Notes: a model not told the origin generated them from the sequence alone. 41,845 nucleotides of DNA from Woeseia sp964560775 (GCA_964560775.1 CAZLNH010000321.1:1-41845); one strand, 5' to 3'. Counted from the first letter of the stretch, positions 8,857 through 17,838 are shown. Numbers and translations: made by a program.

Positions 8857-11115
8857 ATGAACAAATTGGGCAAAGCAACTCTTCTGGTACTCGCCTTGAC
8901 GGTATCCGTCTTTCCATTCAATGGATTACAAGCCCAAGAGGGGGAGACGAACGCAAGAGCAATCGACGAGGTTACAGTTACAGCACGTAAACGGGAAGAG
9001 TCGATGCAGGAGATTCCCCTCTCCGTATCTGCCATTACGTCGGAGGCCATTGACCGCGCAGGCATCCAGGATCTTTCCGGCGTCGCCGATCTTACCGCCG
9101 GTCTTGTTTATCAGGATTACGGCGGCGGCGGACTCGGCGCACCCGTCATAAGGGGCCAGGCCCAAACCGATATTCGCAGTGTCAACGCGAACGTGGGCAT
9201 ATTCCTCGACGGCGTTTTTGTGTCGAGCCGTGGCAACCTGGAGTTTCAGCTATTCGACGTAGAGCGAGTCGAAGTCGTAAAAGGGCCACAGAGCGCTTTA
9301 TACGGCAATGATACTTTTGCGGGTGCGATCAACTACGTAACCCAGCGCCCAACTGAGGATTTTTCCGGCAAGGTGACGGGCACACTCGGCAGCGAGGACC
9401 GGATCGACCTGGCCGGTTCCGTCTCGGGATCGATTGTTGACGGTACACTGCGCGGCCGGTTCGCGGCCGGCTATAGTGACTTTGACGGCACCATCAAGAA
9501 CACGATTGGCGAAAATCTCGGCGGCTGGAATGACAAGTATGCCCTCATGGGCCAGCTTGACTTCACGCCAAGCGACACTTTTGAGGCCCGTCTTTTCTAT
9601 TATTACGGCGAGTCCGGCATGGACCCCACCGCTGGCTATATCTACGCGAACAACTGCGGCGGCGTGAATGCGGTCGGCGGGACGCCGACCGGTCGCGGGG
9701 GTACGGCGCAACGGTATTTCTGCGGCGACATGGATGCGCCGGACGCCGTAACCGTCCGTTCGGATATTCTTTATGGTAACCAGGCAACTACGTCGCTTGG
9801 CTATGTCGATATGAGTTGGGATATGGGGCGAGTGACATTGACCAGCCTCACCAGCGCGGGCAATTACACATCGGATGCTCTTGTTGATTTTTACTACAAT
9901 GCGCCGATCGGCCTTCCCCCTGAATCTCAGCAAGTCATTATCCCCGACTTTGGCGGATCGAATGACTGGAGCCAGGAACTGCGCCTGTCCTCATTCGGCA
10001 ATGAACGAATCGATTGGACGGCCGGACTCTACCTTAATAACTTCGAGGTCGACCGGCAGTTTGCTTTCGGATTTCCCGCGAATCCCACTGCAATAACGAA
10101 CCTCATTACACTAACGGAAAGCAAGTTGTGGGCTGCTTTTGCGGGATTGACTTTTTTCATCAACGATCGCACGACATTGAACACGGAAGCCAGGTATAGC
10201 AACGACGAGAGAGAAGCTTTGCTTGAAAACGTCAATACTGGTGTTGTGAACGTGCAAGAGGACACTTTTGACGACGTAACGTACCGTGTCTCGCTCGACT
10301 ATGCTCTTACCCAGGAATCGATGCTCTACGCCAGCATTGCGGAAGGCACCAAGAGCGGAGGCTTCAACAATACGCCTGTGCCGGAAGAGCAAACATACGA
10401 TCCGGAGACCAACCTGGTTTACGAGATCGGCTGGAAATCGAGCTTGCTTGATAATCGCATGACGCTTAATACTTCCATCTTCTATTCGCGGTGGTCTGAT
10501 GCCCAGATTCTTGCGCCATCAGCCGAACTCGGCAATCCGACCGTTACGAAAAACGTCGGCAACGTCACAACCTATGGCGGCGAAGCCGACATGCGCTGGG
10601 CATTGACGGATCAGTGGTGGGTCCAGGCCGGCTACGCGTACTCGGATCCAACTTTCGACTCGCCAACGATCGATATCCAGCACGAACGCCGCTGCGCAAC
10701 ACCCGCCGATTGCGGTCTGCAACCGGGACCGGACGGGATTGGCATAGACGTTAGCGGTCAACGAGTCGATCGCTCATTCCGTCACACTGGCTACCTGTCG
10801 TCCACATACGAGTGGACCGCCGGTCAGAATGAGTATTACGTGCGCGCGGACGGCAGCTACACCGGCGAACAGCCGCAGCGGTCTCTGAACCTGCAGTTTA
10901 TTCCGGCACGCACGGTCTGGAACGCGCGGGTTGGAATGATCAGGAGCAACGGGCTTGAGCTCTCAGCGTGGGTCAAGAACTTGCTTGACGAGCCGTACAT
11001 CTACAGCGCCATCAACCAGCCGGAAGTGGCTCTGACCTCTACCTTCTCCACGGGACACGTCGCCAACGGACGGACCTATGGCGTGACAGCCACGTACCGC
11101 TTCGGGTCGCGGTAG
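8857..11115 (+). CDS. TonB-dependent receptor
   Basis: 752 residues. A Sec signal (MNKLGKATLLVLALTVSVFPFNGLQA) is followed by the TonB-box region IDEVTVTARKRE, the plug domain to about residue 165 (IPLSVSAITSEAI, VEVVKGPQSALYGNDTFAGAINYVT) and the 22-strand barrel. The C-terminus ends TYRFGSR rather than in an aromatic residue. Such receptors take up large or scarce solutes (siderophores, vitamins, glycans, hydrophobic compounds) through the outer membrane with TonB energy. AAAGG lies just before the ATG and AGGGG a little further up. No TonB/ExbBD is nearby. The neighbours are catabolic, so a carbon or nitrogen substrate is more likely than iron. Confidence 0.92.
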   Translation: MNKLGKATLLVLALTVSVFPFNGLQAQEGETNARAIDEVTVTARKREESMQEIPLSVSAITSEAIDRAGIQDLSGVADLTAGLVYQDYGGGGLGAPVIRGQAQTDIRSVNANVGIFLDGVFVSSRGNLEFQLFDVERVEVVKGPQSALYGNDTFAGAINYVTQRPTEDFSGKVTGTLGSEDRIDLAGSVSGSIVDGTLRGRFAAGYSDFDGTIKNTIGENLGGWNDKYALMGQLDFTPSDTFEARLFYYYGESGMDPTAGYIYANNCGGVNAVGGTPTGRGGTAQRYFCGDMDAPDAVTVRSDILYGNQATTSLGYVDMSWDMGRVTLTSLTSAGNYTSDALVDFYYNAPIGLPPESQQVIIPDFGGSNDWSQELRLSSFGNERIDWTAGLYLNNFEVDRQFAFGFPANPTAITNLITLTESKLWAAFAGLTFFINDRTTLNTEARYSNDEREALLENVNTGVVNVQEDTFDDVTYRVSLDYALTQESMLYASIAEGTKSGGFNNTPVPEEQTYDPETNLVYEIGWKSSLLDNRMTLNTSIFYSRWSDAQILAPSAELGNPTVTKNVGNVTTYGGEADMRWALTDQWWVQAGYAYSDPTFDSPTIDIQHERRCATPADCGLQPGPDGIGIDVSGQRVDRSFRHTGYLSSTYEWTAGQNEYYVRADGSYTGEQPQRSLNLQFIPARTVWNARVGMIRSNGLELSAWVKNLLDEPYIYSAINQPEVALTSTFSTGHVANGRTYGVTATYRFGSR

Positions 11116-11240
11116 AGATCACTTTGTGGTTGCGCATGAGCCAGGACAGTGCATGAGATTCGTGACTCGTACGACGACTTGTCGTTTACACGGGGGACCA
11201 GGTGCGTACTGCGACGGCCGCCTGAATACGGAGTGAGGCG

Positions 11241-12302
11241 ATGAGTCGACGAGAGTTTCTGCGACAGTCCATCGGTGCAACCGGTGCGCTCCTGGCGTAC
11301 CCCGCGGCGGCTGTCGGAGAGGACGTTTTGGGTTCGCTTCCGGGCAGCTTCAGGATGCTGCCTTGCGAAGAACATTTCACGGTAGCCGCCGTCGAGAACG
11401 AGACAGCGAGATTAGCGGGACGAGCCGCCGCACCGCGTGCATTTCTCGACGTTCTGCTTGATCTCGGCGAGGGGCGCATCAAGGCCATGGATGCGTCCGG
11501 CATCCAGACCCAGATACTGTCCCTGGCGACTCCCGGCGTACAGCGGTTCGAATCAGCTACCGCCGTGTCGCTGGCGCGCGCAGCGAACGACGAACTCGCC
11601 GATGCGGTGAAGGCGAACCCGGGCAGACTCGCCGGGCTCGCCGCGTTTGCGCCTCAGGACCCGTCTGCCGCCGCCGAGGAGTTGCAGCGAGCCGCGGAGA
11701 CTCTCGGTCTCCGCGGTGCGGTTGTGCATTCGCATACGAACGGGGAGTATCTGGACGATCGCAAGTACTGGGAGATCTTTGAGGCCGCCGAGGCTCTTGA
11801 CCTGCCGATTTACCTGCATCCGAGGGACCCGTCGGAAAACCTGGCCGGGCCGGCACTTGCCATCCCGGGCTTCCGCATCGGGTGGTCTTTCGGCGTCGAA
11901 ACAGCAACACATGCCCTTCGCATCATGGGCGCGGGAGTATTCGACGCATTCCCGAAATTGCGAATTATCCTTGGCCACATGGGTGAGACTCTTCCATTTG
12001 CCATATTTCGAATCGATGAGCGATACCGAATCGAAAGCAGGTCCAGCAGTGTTCCGAAACTGAAGCGCACACCGAAAGAGTACCTGACGGACAATTTCCT
12101 GATCACCACCAGTGGCATGAACTATTGGCCCGCCTTGCAGGCCACGATCCAGATTGTAGGCATCGATAACGTGCTGTTTGCCGTGGATTATCCTTTTGAA
12201 GACGGGAAAAGCTCGGCCGCCGCGATGCGCGGGATGCCGCTTTCCGATGTCGACAAGCGGCAGATCTGCGAACTAAATGCCCGACGCGTTTTCAGGCTGT
12301 GA
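11241..12302 (+). CDS. Tat-exported amidohydrolase of the decarboxylase type (Amidohydro_2)
   Basis: 353 residues. The N-terminus MSRREFLRQSIGATGALLA has a textbook twin-arginine motif, so the folded enzyme should be exported. The mature part matches the ACMSD/gamma-resorcylate decarboxylase family: EEH at 43-45 (metal ligands E43 and H45), His193 in YLHPRDP, His246 in GHMGE and Asp316 in VDYPFED. These enzymes remove carboxylate from aromatic acids with a divalent metal, or hydrolyse related rings. GGAGTGAGG precedes the ATG. Export of such a decarboxylase is unusual; family members are normally cytoplasmic. It heads a plus-strand series with an FAD oxidoreductase and several hydrolases. Confidence 0.85.
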   Translation: MSRREFLRQSIGATGALLAYPAAAVGEDVLGSLPGSFRMLPCEEHFTVAAVENETARLAGRAAAPRAFLDVLLDLGEGRIKAMDASGIQTQILSLATPGVQRFESATAVSLARAANDELADAVKANPGRLAGLAAFAPQDPSAAAEELQRAAETLGLRGAVVHSHTNGEYLDDRKYWEIFEAAEALDLPIYLHPRDPSENLAGPALAIPGFRIGWSFGVETATHALRIMGAGVFDAFPKLRIILGHMGETLPFAIFRIDERYRIESRSSSVPKLKRTPKEYLTDNFLITTSGMNYWPALQATIQIVGIDNVLFAVDYPFEDGKSSAAAMRGMPLSDVDKRQICELNARRVFRL

Positions 12303-12493
12303 CCGGCAACTGTCGGAAGCCCCGCCGTCTATGTCCGAAGTTGCTCCAGCCAGGTGGTCATCACTGTTCGGTGTCGGTGTTGCGGTAACGGGAGATTTGT
12401 CACTCATTGCCGCGTTATTAGGGACACCGGGCCCGGTCGCGCAAATGACCGGTGAACCGACGCCAGCACAGGCCCCCACGAAGTGAGATTCCG

Positions 12494-13915
12494 ATGTGTA
12501 TTCTGAACGTTGCGAAGGCCGAATTCGTTGCCTCCATAGACGTTGCCGTTATTGGCGCGGGAGCCTGCGGCTATAGTGCCGCACTGGCTGCGCGGGACCG
12601 CGGTGCGGATGTCGTCGTCGTCGAAAGGGACTCTACTCCCCTTGGCAGCACGGCAATGTCCACCGGGTTGATACCCGGCACCAATACATACTTTCAGCGC
12701 GAGGCGGGCATAGAGGACAGTCCCGAGCTATTCGCAGAGGACGTACTACGCAAGGCTAAATACCAGACCAATGCGGATCTTGTACTGGCGCTCGCCCGCG
12801 AATCCGGACCGACCGTCGATTGGCTCGCGAGTGAGCATGATGTCCCTTTGACTCTCGTAAAAAGTTTTCTTTATCCGGGCCACTCAGTCTACCGGATGCA
12901 CGGGACTCCCAAGCGCAGTGGCACGGAGTTGATGGCGGCGTTCGCATCAGCGGGCGACAAGGCCGGCGTTGATGTCCTGACGTCGGCAACGGCCAGCGAT
13001 TTGTTTGTCGACGAAGATGGCACAGTACGCGGTCTCCGCGTCACCCGCCCCGATGGAGCGCACGAGGATATAGGCTGCGGTGCGCTGATACTCGGCTGTT
13101 GCGGGTATGCCGGAAATCGCGAAATGCTCACGGAGTACATACCTGAGATGGCGGAGGCGCAATTCTTTGGGCACCCTGGCAACAAGGGTGATGCCGTGCG
13201 CTGGGGCCGTGCTCTTGGCGCCTCGATTATGGATCTTGGCGCATACCAGGGCCACGGCGGCCTCGCCGCCGGCCATGCTATCCCGATACTGTGGCCCCTG
13301 ATCATGGAAGGCGGCATCCAGGTAAACAAGAGCGGTACCCGGTTCAGCAACGAGGCAGCGGGCTACTCGGAACAGGCGGCAAACGTGATCGCGCAACCGG
13401 ATCGTGTGGCCTACGATATTTTCGACAGGCGGCTCCACGAACTCATGCTGGAGTTCCAGGACTATCGCGATGCCTACGATGCCGGCGCGATCACAACGGC
13501 CGAGGATGCACCGGCACTGGCGCGAACACTTCAAATTCCGTCGGCAACGCTGCTCGAAACGTTGGAAGAGGTCGAACAGATTCTTCGTGGCGAGCGTGAG
13601 TGTCCGTATGGCCGTCGCTTTAAGAGTAACCCGCCCTTGCAGGCTCCGTTTTATGCCGCCAAGGTCACTGGCGCCCTCTTTCACACACAGGGGGGGCTCG
13701 TTGTCGACGAGCGCAGCCGGGTGTTGCACGAATCCGGGCGGGCGCTGCCGAACCTGTTTGCCGGCGGCGGTGCCGCACGCGGTGTGTCCGGCCCCGGCGG
13801 CTGGGGCTACCTTGCCGGAAACGGCCTGCTGACTGCGACAACATTTGGCAGGTTGGCGGGCGAGACTGCCGCGGCCCTTGTCAAAGGTGGATCTGCAACG
13901 CTCGCTGCTCATTAA
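12494..13915 (+). CDS. FAD-dependent oxidoreductase, fumarate reductase/ketosteroid dehydrogenase type
   Basis: 473 residues. The dinucleotide-binding motif GAGACG is at 21-26, with VVVVERD as the acidic strand end; the C-terminal NLFAGGGAARGVSGPGGWGYLAGNGLLTATTFGR closes the FAD domain. It belongs to the FAD_binding_2 group that includes fumarate and urocanate reductases and 3-ketosteroid dehydrogenases. It has no signal peptide, so it acts in the cytoplasm, unlike its paralogue at 33756-35294 with which it shares a segment ending GIEDSPE. The ATG at 12494 is chosen because the family fold starts soon after; the longer in-frame start at 12452 overlaps a poorly supported stretch. It probably adds or removes a C=C bond next to a carbonyl. 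Confidence 0.85.
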   Translation: MCILNVAKAEFVASIDVAVIGAGACGYSAALAARDRGADVVVVERDSTPLGSTAMSTGLIPGTNTYFQREAGIEDSPELFAEDVLRKAKYQTNADLVLALARESGPTVDWLASEHDVPLTLVKSFLYPGHSVYRMHGTPKRSGTELMAAFASAGDKAGVDVLTSATASDLFVDEDGTVRGLRVTRPDGAHEDIGCGALILGCCGYAGNREMLTEYIPEMAEAQFFGHPGNKGDAVRWGRALGASIMDLGAYQGHGGLAAGHAIPILWPLIMEGGIQVNKSGTRFSNEAAGYSEQAANVIAQPDRVAYDIFDRRLHELMLEFQDYRDAYDAGAITTAEDAPALARTLQIPSATLLETLEEVEQILRGERECPYGRRFKSNPPLQAPFYAAKVTGALFHTQGGLVVDERSRVLHESGRALPNLFAGGGAARGVSGPGGWGYLAGNGLLTATTFGRLAGETAAALVKGGSATLAAH

Positions 13916-13927
13916 GGGGGATTTGCA

Positions 13928-13957
13928 ATGCTTCGACCAGCAGGCACTGATCGATGA
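13928..13957 (+). other. Nine-codon open frame coupled to the isochorismatase gene
   Basis: AAGGGGGA, six bases, then ATG and MLRPAGTDR. The TGA overlaps the ATG of the next gene as ATGA. That gene has no ribosome-binding site of its own, so ribosomes may load here and restart. This may be a translation-coupling leader; it may also be chance. Confidence 0.35.
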
Positions 13958-14613
13958 AAAGCATTGGCCGATTTACGGTTTGCGAGACACTTGCGGAGAT
14001 GGCCAATCCTGCCCTGTGTGCACTGGCGGTGGTGGATCTCCAGAACGATTTCTGCCACCCGGGTGGCAGCTACGCCCGCTCCGGAAAGGACTTCACGCAG
14101 ATCAACGCGATGTTGCCGCGCGCGGTCGCTTTCGTTCGGCATGCTCAATCGCTGGGGATACGCTGTGCTTTTATCCGCCAGGTGACTTTGCCGGATGGCC
14201 GCAGCGATTCGCCGGCGTGGATTCGCTTCAAGGTTCGTGACGGAAAGTCTGCCGACTACGCCCTGAAGGGCTCCTGGGGTGCGGAGCTGATCGAAGGTCT
14301 CGAGCCACATCCGCGGGATCTGATGGTTGAGAAGTTTCGGCCGGATGCATTTCACGGCACGCCTCTCGATCTGCTGCTGCGCGCGAACGGGATAGAAACG
14401 CTTGTCGTGCTCGGTGTGCTGACGGAAGGCTGTGTCGAATCGACCGTACGCTCATCCTCCTACCACGATTTCTACACGATTGTGGTCGAGGATTGCGTCG
14501 GCAGCACCAATCCAATCAACCATGACGGTTCAATGAACCTTTTCCGCGCCCGTTATCCCATGGCAATGAGCGAGGAACTCATGGAGGTTTGGAGCAGCAG
14601 CCCCGGAAGCTGA
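13954..14613 (+). CDS. Isochorismatase-type cysteine hydrolase
   Basis: 219 residues. The catalytic triad is clear: Asp28 in VVDLQNDF, Lys127 in VEKFRPDAF and Cys160 in VLTEGCVEST. With a Cys this is the amidase branch (ureidoacrylate amidohydrolase RutB, N-carbamoylsarcosine amidase, nicotinamidase) rather than true isochorismatase. It would hydrolyse a carbamoyl or amide group and release ammonia or carbamate. The ATG at 13954 is weak on its own but coupled to a short leader frame. The stop is four bases before the ATG of the first deacetylase, so these genes are co-transcribed. Together with two PuuE-like enzymes it suggests stepwise opening of a cyclic amide. Confidence 0.87.
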   Translation: MKSIGRFTVCETLAEMANPALCALAVVDLQNDFCHPGGSYARSGKDFTQINAMLPRAVAFVRHAQSLGIRCAFIRQVTLPDGRSDSPAWIRFKVRDGKSADYALKGSWGAELIEGLEPHPRDLMVEKFRPDAFHGTPLDLLLRANGIETLVVLGVLTEGCVESTVRSSSYHDFYTIVVEDCVGSTNPINHDGSMNLFRARYPMAMSEELMEVWSSSPGS

Positions 14614-14617
14614 CAGG

Positions 14618-15514
14618 ATGGAGAACCAGGTTCCATGGCTTCCAATTTTTGAACGGCCGCAGCTTCAATGGCCTGAAGAGCACCGGCTGGCGGTGTGGGT
14701 CTGTCCCAACCTGGAGCACTACGATTATCTGCCACCGCCCCAGCGGAAACGGGATCCCTGGCCGCGCATGCCGCACCCGGACATTCTTGGCTACGGCGAA
14801 AAGGACTACGGTAATCGGGTCGGCGCCTGGCGTCTTTTCCGGGTATTGGAGCAGCATGGTATTCGGGCCACCGCGTCGGGCGGGTTGACGTGCTTCAGCC
14901 GTTATCCGGAGATTCTGGAAAAGTGCCTGGAACTGGACTGGGACTGCATGTGTCACGGCTTCGAGAATACAAGCTACCTGTGGGACATGCCGCTGGCCGA
15001 GGAACGGGAACTGATTGAGAGAGCGTGTTCCGTATTTGAGTCCCAGTTCGGGCGGAAGCTCAAAGGCTGGTTTTCACCGGCGGCTTCGCACACCGACAAC
15101 ACGCTCGAGCTGATCACGGAAGCAGGCATCGAGTATTTCTGTGACTGGTATCACGATGATCAGCCCTTTCCGATATTCTCCAACAAGGGCGCGATTATCA
15201 CCTTGCCCTACTCAATGGAACTCAATGACGTGGTGGCGAGACTGCGTGGCATGGAGGCAGTGGATTTTGCACGTGTCGTCCGCGACGCGTTCAATACGCT
15301 GTGGGAGGAAGGCGATAAGCAAGGCCGCGTGCTTTGCATAGCCCTGCACCCGTACGTCTCGGGTCAGCCACATTGGGTCGACACGATCGACAGGTTATTT
15401 GCCGATCTGAGAAGGGAACCTGCTGTTTGGTGGGCAACCGGCGCCGAGATCTCGGACTGGTATTACCAGACAATGTTCGACAATGTCCTGGCCCTGACCG
15501 GCAACCGGAAATGA
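14618..15514 (+). CDS. PuuE-like polysaccharide deacetylase family hydrolase, first copy
   Basis: 298 residues with the NodB fold in the variant typical of PuuE allantoinases. The shared signature YGNRVGAWRLFRVLEQHGIRATA lies at 64-85; CHGFENTSY carries His113, CDWYHDDQPFP lies near 175-185 and ALHPYVSGQPH near 242-252. PuuE-type enzymes hydrolyse cyclic amides such as allantoin without a classical metal set; others of this group act on N-acetyl or imide bonds. It sits four bases after the isochorismatase stop and overlaps the second copy as ATGA. The two copies probably form one operon and perhaps one hetero-oligomer. Confidence 0.85.
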   Translation: MENQVPWLPIFERPQLQWPEEHRLAVWVCPNLEHYDYLPPPQRKRDPWPRMPHPDILGYGEKDYGNRVGAWRLFRVLEQHGIRATASGGLTCFSRYPEILEKCLELDWDCMCHGFENTSYLWDMPLAEERELIERACSVFESQFGRKLKGWFSPAASHTDNTLELITEAGIEYFCDWYHDDQPFPIFSNKGAIITLPYSMELNDVVARLRGMEAVDFARVVRDAFNTLWEEGDKQGRVLCIALHPYVSGQPHWVDTIDRLFADLRREPAVWWATGAEISDWYYQTMFDNVLALTGNRK

Positions 15515-16413
15515 GCCGACCCGGCACCTTGCCGCCCAACGGGATGGATCATGGCCTCTACCGGTATGCCGCCGATTCCAGGCGCCCACGCTTAATGTGG
15601 CCGCATGACGCACGGATCGTCGTCTGGCCGATTGTCTATCTTGAATACTACGAACTCGAGCCACCGGATGACGCCCTGCAGGATCCCCGTTACCGCGGCG
15701 AGTTCGGCGATTATCGTCCTGACTTCCGTACCACTTCGCGCAGGGAATACGGTAACCGCGTGGGCATCTTCCGGGTGCTGGACACTCTCCGGCATTTTGG
15801 AATGCGAGGGACTGTCGCGGCGAATACCATGTGCTTGCTTGGACGGCCGGCACTCGCCGCGGCCTGCGTTGACGCGGGCCATGAGATCTGCGCACACGGT
15901 ATGGCTGCGAGCAGGATGATCTCCAGTCGCACCCGCCGTTCACAGGAACGGGCATCGATTATTGAAGCGCGCGAAGCCGTGGAGTCGGTTGCGGGCGGCG
16001 TGCCCGCCGGCTGGATATCCCAGGACTTCGGCCAGTCCACCCATACCGCCAGCCTGCTGGCGGAGGCGGGTTTCTCCTGGTTGGGTGACTGGCCAAACGA
16101 TGACCGCCCGTACTTGTTGGAAACGCGACCACAACTGGTATCGATCCCTTATCAGGTCGAATGGGACGACGCACACGTTATGGAGGCTCGAAAGCTCCCG
16201 GCGTGGACATGGCTGGACATTGCGGAACGCGCCTTTCGTCGCCTGTATGACGAGGGTGGCCGCATCTTCGGGATCGGACTGCACCCCTGGGTAGTCGGTC
16301 AACCTCATCGCATTCGCTATTTGCAGCGCCTGCTGGCAATCATATCGGGAACTCCGGACGTCTGGATTGCCAACGGAACGCAGATCGCTCGTGCGTTTCG
16401 TGCGTCTCAATAA
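15511..16413 (+). CDS. PuuE-like polysaccharide deacetylase family hydrolase, second copy
   Basis: 300 residues, clearly related to the preceding gene. It has YGNRVGIFRVLDTLRHFGMRGT at 80-101, CAHGMAAS with His129 matching CHGFENTSY, WLGDWPNDDRPY matching CDWYHDDQPF, and GLHPWVVGQPH matching ALHPYVSGQPH. The start ATG overlaps the stop of the first copy (ATGA at 15511-15514), which fixes it. The pair differs most in the N-terminal 50 residues and in substrate-facing segments, so they may have split roles. No export signal is visible. Confidence 0.85.
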   Translation: MSRPGTLPPNGMDHGLYRYAADSRRPRLMWPHDARIVVWPIVYLEYYELEPPDDALQDPRYRGEFGDYRPDFRTTSRREYGNRVGIFRVLDTLRHFGMRGTVAANTMCLLGRPALAAACVDAGHEICAHGMAASRMISSRTRRSQERASIIEAREAVESVAGGVPAGWISQDFGQSTHTASLLAEAGFSWLGDWPNDDRPYLLETRPQLVSIPYQVEWDDAHVMEARKLPAWTWLDIAERAFRRLYDEGGRIFGIGLHPWVVGQPHRIRYLQRLLAIISGTPDVWIANGTQIARAFRASQ

Positions 16414-16487
16414 CTGCATCTGATCTGGTTTGTGCGCCCTGAACAACACGCTGCGTCCCGGAAGCACCCGGACCCTTGACAAGGAAG

Positions 16488-16508
16488 TCAACCTTGCGGC
16501 AAGGTTGA
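16488..16508. promoter_or_regulatory. Perfect inverted repeat next to regulon site a
   Basis: Arms TCAACCTTG and CAAGGTTGA, each 9 bp, around CGG. It ends two bases before the 19-bp regulon motif at 16510-16528 and lies upstream of the exported cupin gene. A TTGACA at 16476-16481 is nearby. It may be a second operator, or a terminator of the preceding operon (no T-run). Confidence 0.4.
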
Positions 16509-16509
16509 T

Positions 16510-16528
16510 AAACCTAGGTATCTTGGTT
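16510..16528 (-). promoter_or_regulatory. Regulon motif, site a (exported cupin)
   Basis: Reads AACCAAGATACCTAGGTTT on the minus strand. One of eight matches to AACHWAGVTAACTNRGTTA; all seven invariant positions (A2, C3, A6, T9, C12, G16, T17) are present. It lies about 115 bp before the cupin ATG at 16645. Confidence 0.6.
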
Positions 16529-16644
16529 ATTGAAAATGCCTGTTGTAGATATCAGGCCCAGTTGCGTCTCGACGACAGTCTCTATGCGCAGTATTGCGCG
16601 CAAGCATGCGTGTTCGTTCATGTCTATTTGCCCCAGGAGTTGAA

Positions 16645-17763
16645 ATGAAAAAAGAATCCCTATATCCACGGGCATTGTCCGTCGTGGCACTGGTTTCGCT
16701 TGCCCATTACGCCATCGCGGCGGACATGGACGACGTGCCGGAGCCGCCACAGGCGACGGAACCTGTAATCGGGACCGTCGAGCCGGATCCGAACTCCTGG
16801 GGGAGTATCGAGTTCGTGAACGTCCTTGGTTTTCCGTACGATGGAACACCGGAATCGGCCATCCCGAAACCCCCGCTCGGACCGACGTCGAAGACCATAT
16901 TCCAGAGTCCCGAAGCCGGCCCGGACAGCCCGCTGCCGGTCGGTCAGCTGATTCATCTTGTTTACCGGCCGACATTCAGCGACGAGATGCCGCCACCAGC
17001 CCGCGTGCCGCATTATCACGAGTTCTGGGAGTGGGGGTATACACTCAAGGGCGATTCCATTATGCCGGAGCCGGTGCATCCCGATCAGCTCAACGGCATG
17101 CTTTATCGCAAGAGGGAGGGCGGCTGGCTGACCCGCCCTCCGTTCTCCCTGCACGGCGGCAGTTGGGCCACCGGCGGCATGCGCAATCAGTTCCCTTACC
17201 ATCTCATTATCTTTGAGGAAGGTGACGGCCACGTCATCAATGTCGGCAGAAATGGCGAGGAGGGCAGCTTCCGTGGACGCGACGGCAATTCGCCGCCTCC
17301 GGGTCTGGATGACGACTACCGGAATGTAGAGCGGTTCACACGGCCATGGCTCGTGGATTCCGCGCGCGACCTGGACTGGGAAGTGGATCCCGATGTCCCC
17401 GGCCGCTTCATCAAGTTGCTCGACGATGACCTCGCGAACGGCTTCCGCTCGCAGCTCGTCAAAGTGCCGCCTGGGTGGGTCGCACCGCCGGAATGGCGCA
17501 AGACGTACTTCGAGCAGGCCAACCGCCTTCGCTACATGGTATGGGGCGAAATGAAGGTCTGGCAGTTCACCGGCCCCGATGACGAGGGCCGTGCAGTGAA
17601 AGTCAAAGAGGACTATTTCATCTACCAACCGCCAAGGGCGATCTGGGGCTACGGCGACGAGCCGGTGAGTGAGCACGGCGCCATCTGGCTGGAAGTGACC
17701 TACGCGAAGGGACTTGAGCACAGCCAGGGCACGCGCATCGAAGAGGCCAGGCCCGTCCGGTAG
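16645..17763 (+). CDS. Exported cupin-domain protein
   Basis: 372 residues. A Sec signal (KKESLYPRALSVVALVSLAHYAIAA) indicates export to the periplasm. Around residues 111-119 lies VPHYHEFWEWG, which holds the canonical cupin HxHxxxE set (His113, His115, Glu119); the rest is beta-rich with a second cupin-like half (QLVKVPPGWVAPPEW, YMVWGEMKVW). AGGAG with five bases to the ATG fixes the start. Cupins bind a metal and act as dioxygenases, isomerases, or sensors. It converges on an operon with two further exported cupins and a TonB-dependent receptor and carries regulon site a, so it likely works on the same imported compound. Confidence 0.82.
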   Translation: MKKESLYPRALSVVALVSLAHYAIAADMDDVPEPPQATEPVIGTVEPDPNSWGSIEFVNVLGFPYDGTPESAIPKPPLGPTSKTIFQSPEAGPDSPLPVGQLIHLVYRPTFSDEMPPPARVPHYHEFWEWGYTLKGDSIMPEPVHPDQLNGMLYRKREGGWLTRPPFSLHGGSWATGGMRNQFPYHLIIFEEGDGHVINVGRNGEEGSFRGRDGNSPPPGLDDDYRNVERFTRPWLVDSARDLDWEVDPDVPGRFIKLLDDDLANGFRSQLVKVPPGWVAPPEWRKTYFEQANRLRYMVWGEMKVWQFTGPDDEGRAVKVKEDYFIYQPPRAIWGYGDEPVSEHGAIWLEVTYAKGLEHSQGTRIEEARPVR

Positions 17764-17811
17764 GGCCAGCCCGAGTCAGCACCGGAAAAGTAGTAGCTCA
17801 GCTTCAGGATT

Positions 17812-17838
17812 GCAGCGGCGCGCGCGGCGCGCCGCTGC
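17812..17838. terminator. GC-rich hairpin between convergent genes
   Basis: GCAGCGGCGCGC pairs with GCGCGCCGCTGC-type bases to give an 11-12 bp stem with a 3-5 base loop. It lies between the ends of two convergent units (stops at 17763 and 17894). No T-run on either side; likely a bidirectional transcription barrier. Confidence 0.5.

Noticed and set aside
12277..12486. Short plus-strand frame between the decarboxylase and the FAD oxidoreductase
   Set aside because: It overlaps the end of a real gene in another frame and has no clear ribosome-binding site; a 51-residue version from 12331 with a hydrophobic middle remains only a remote possibility.
14618..16413. Chitin or peptidoglycan deacetylases
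   Set aside because: Both proteins lack an export signal and carry the PuuE-like YGNRVG and DDQP/DDRP patterns instead of the usual NodB metal triad layout.
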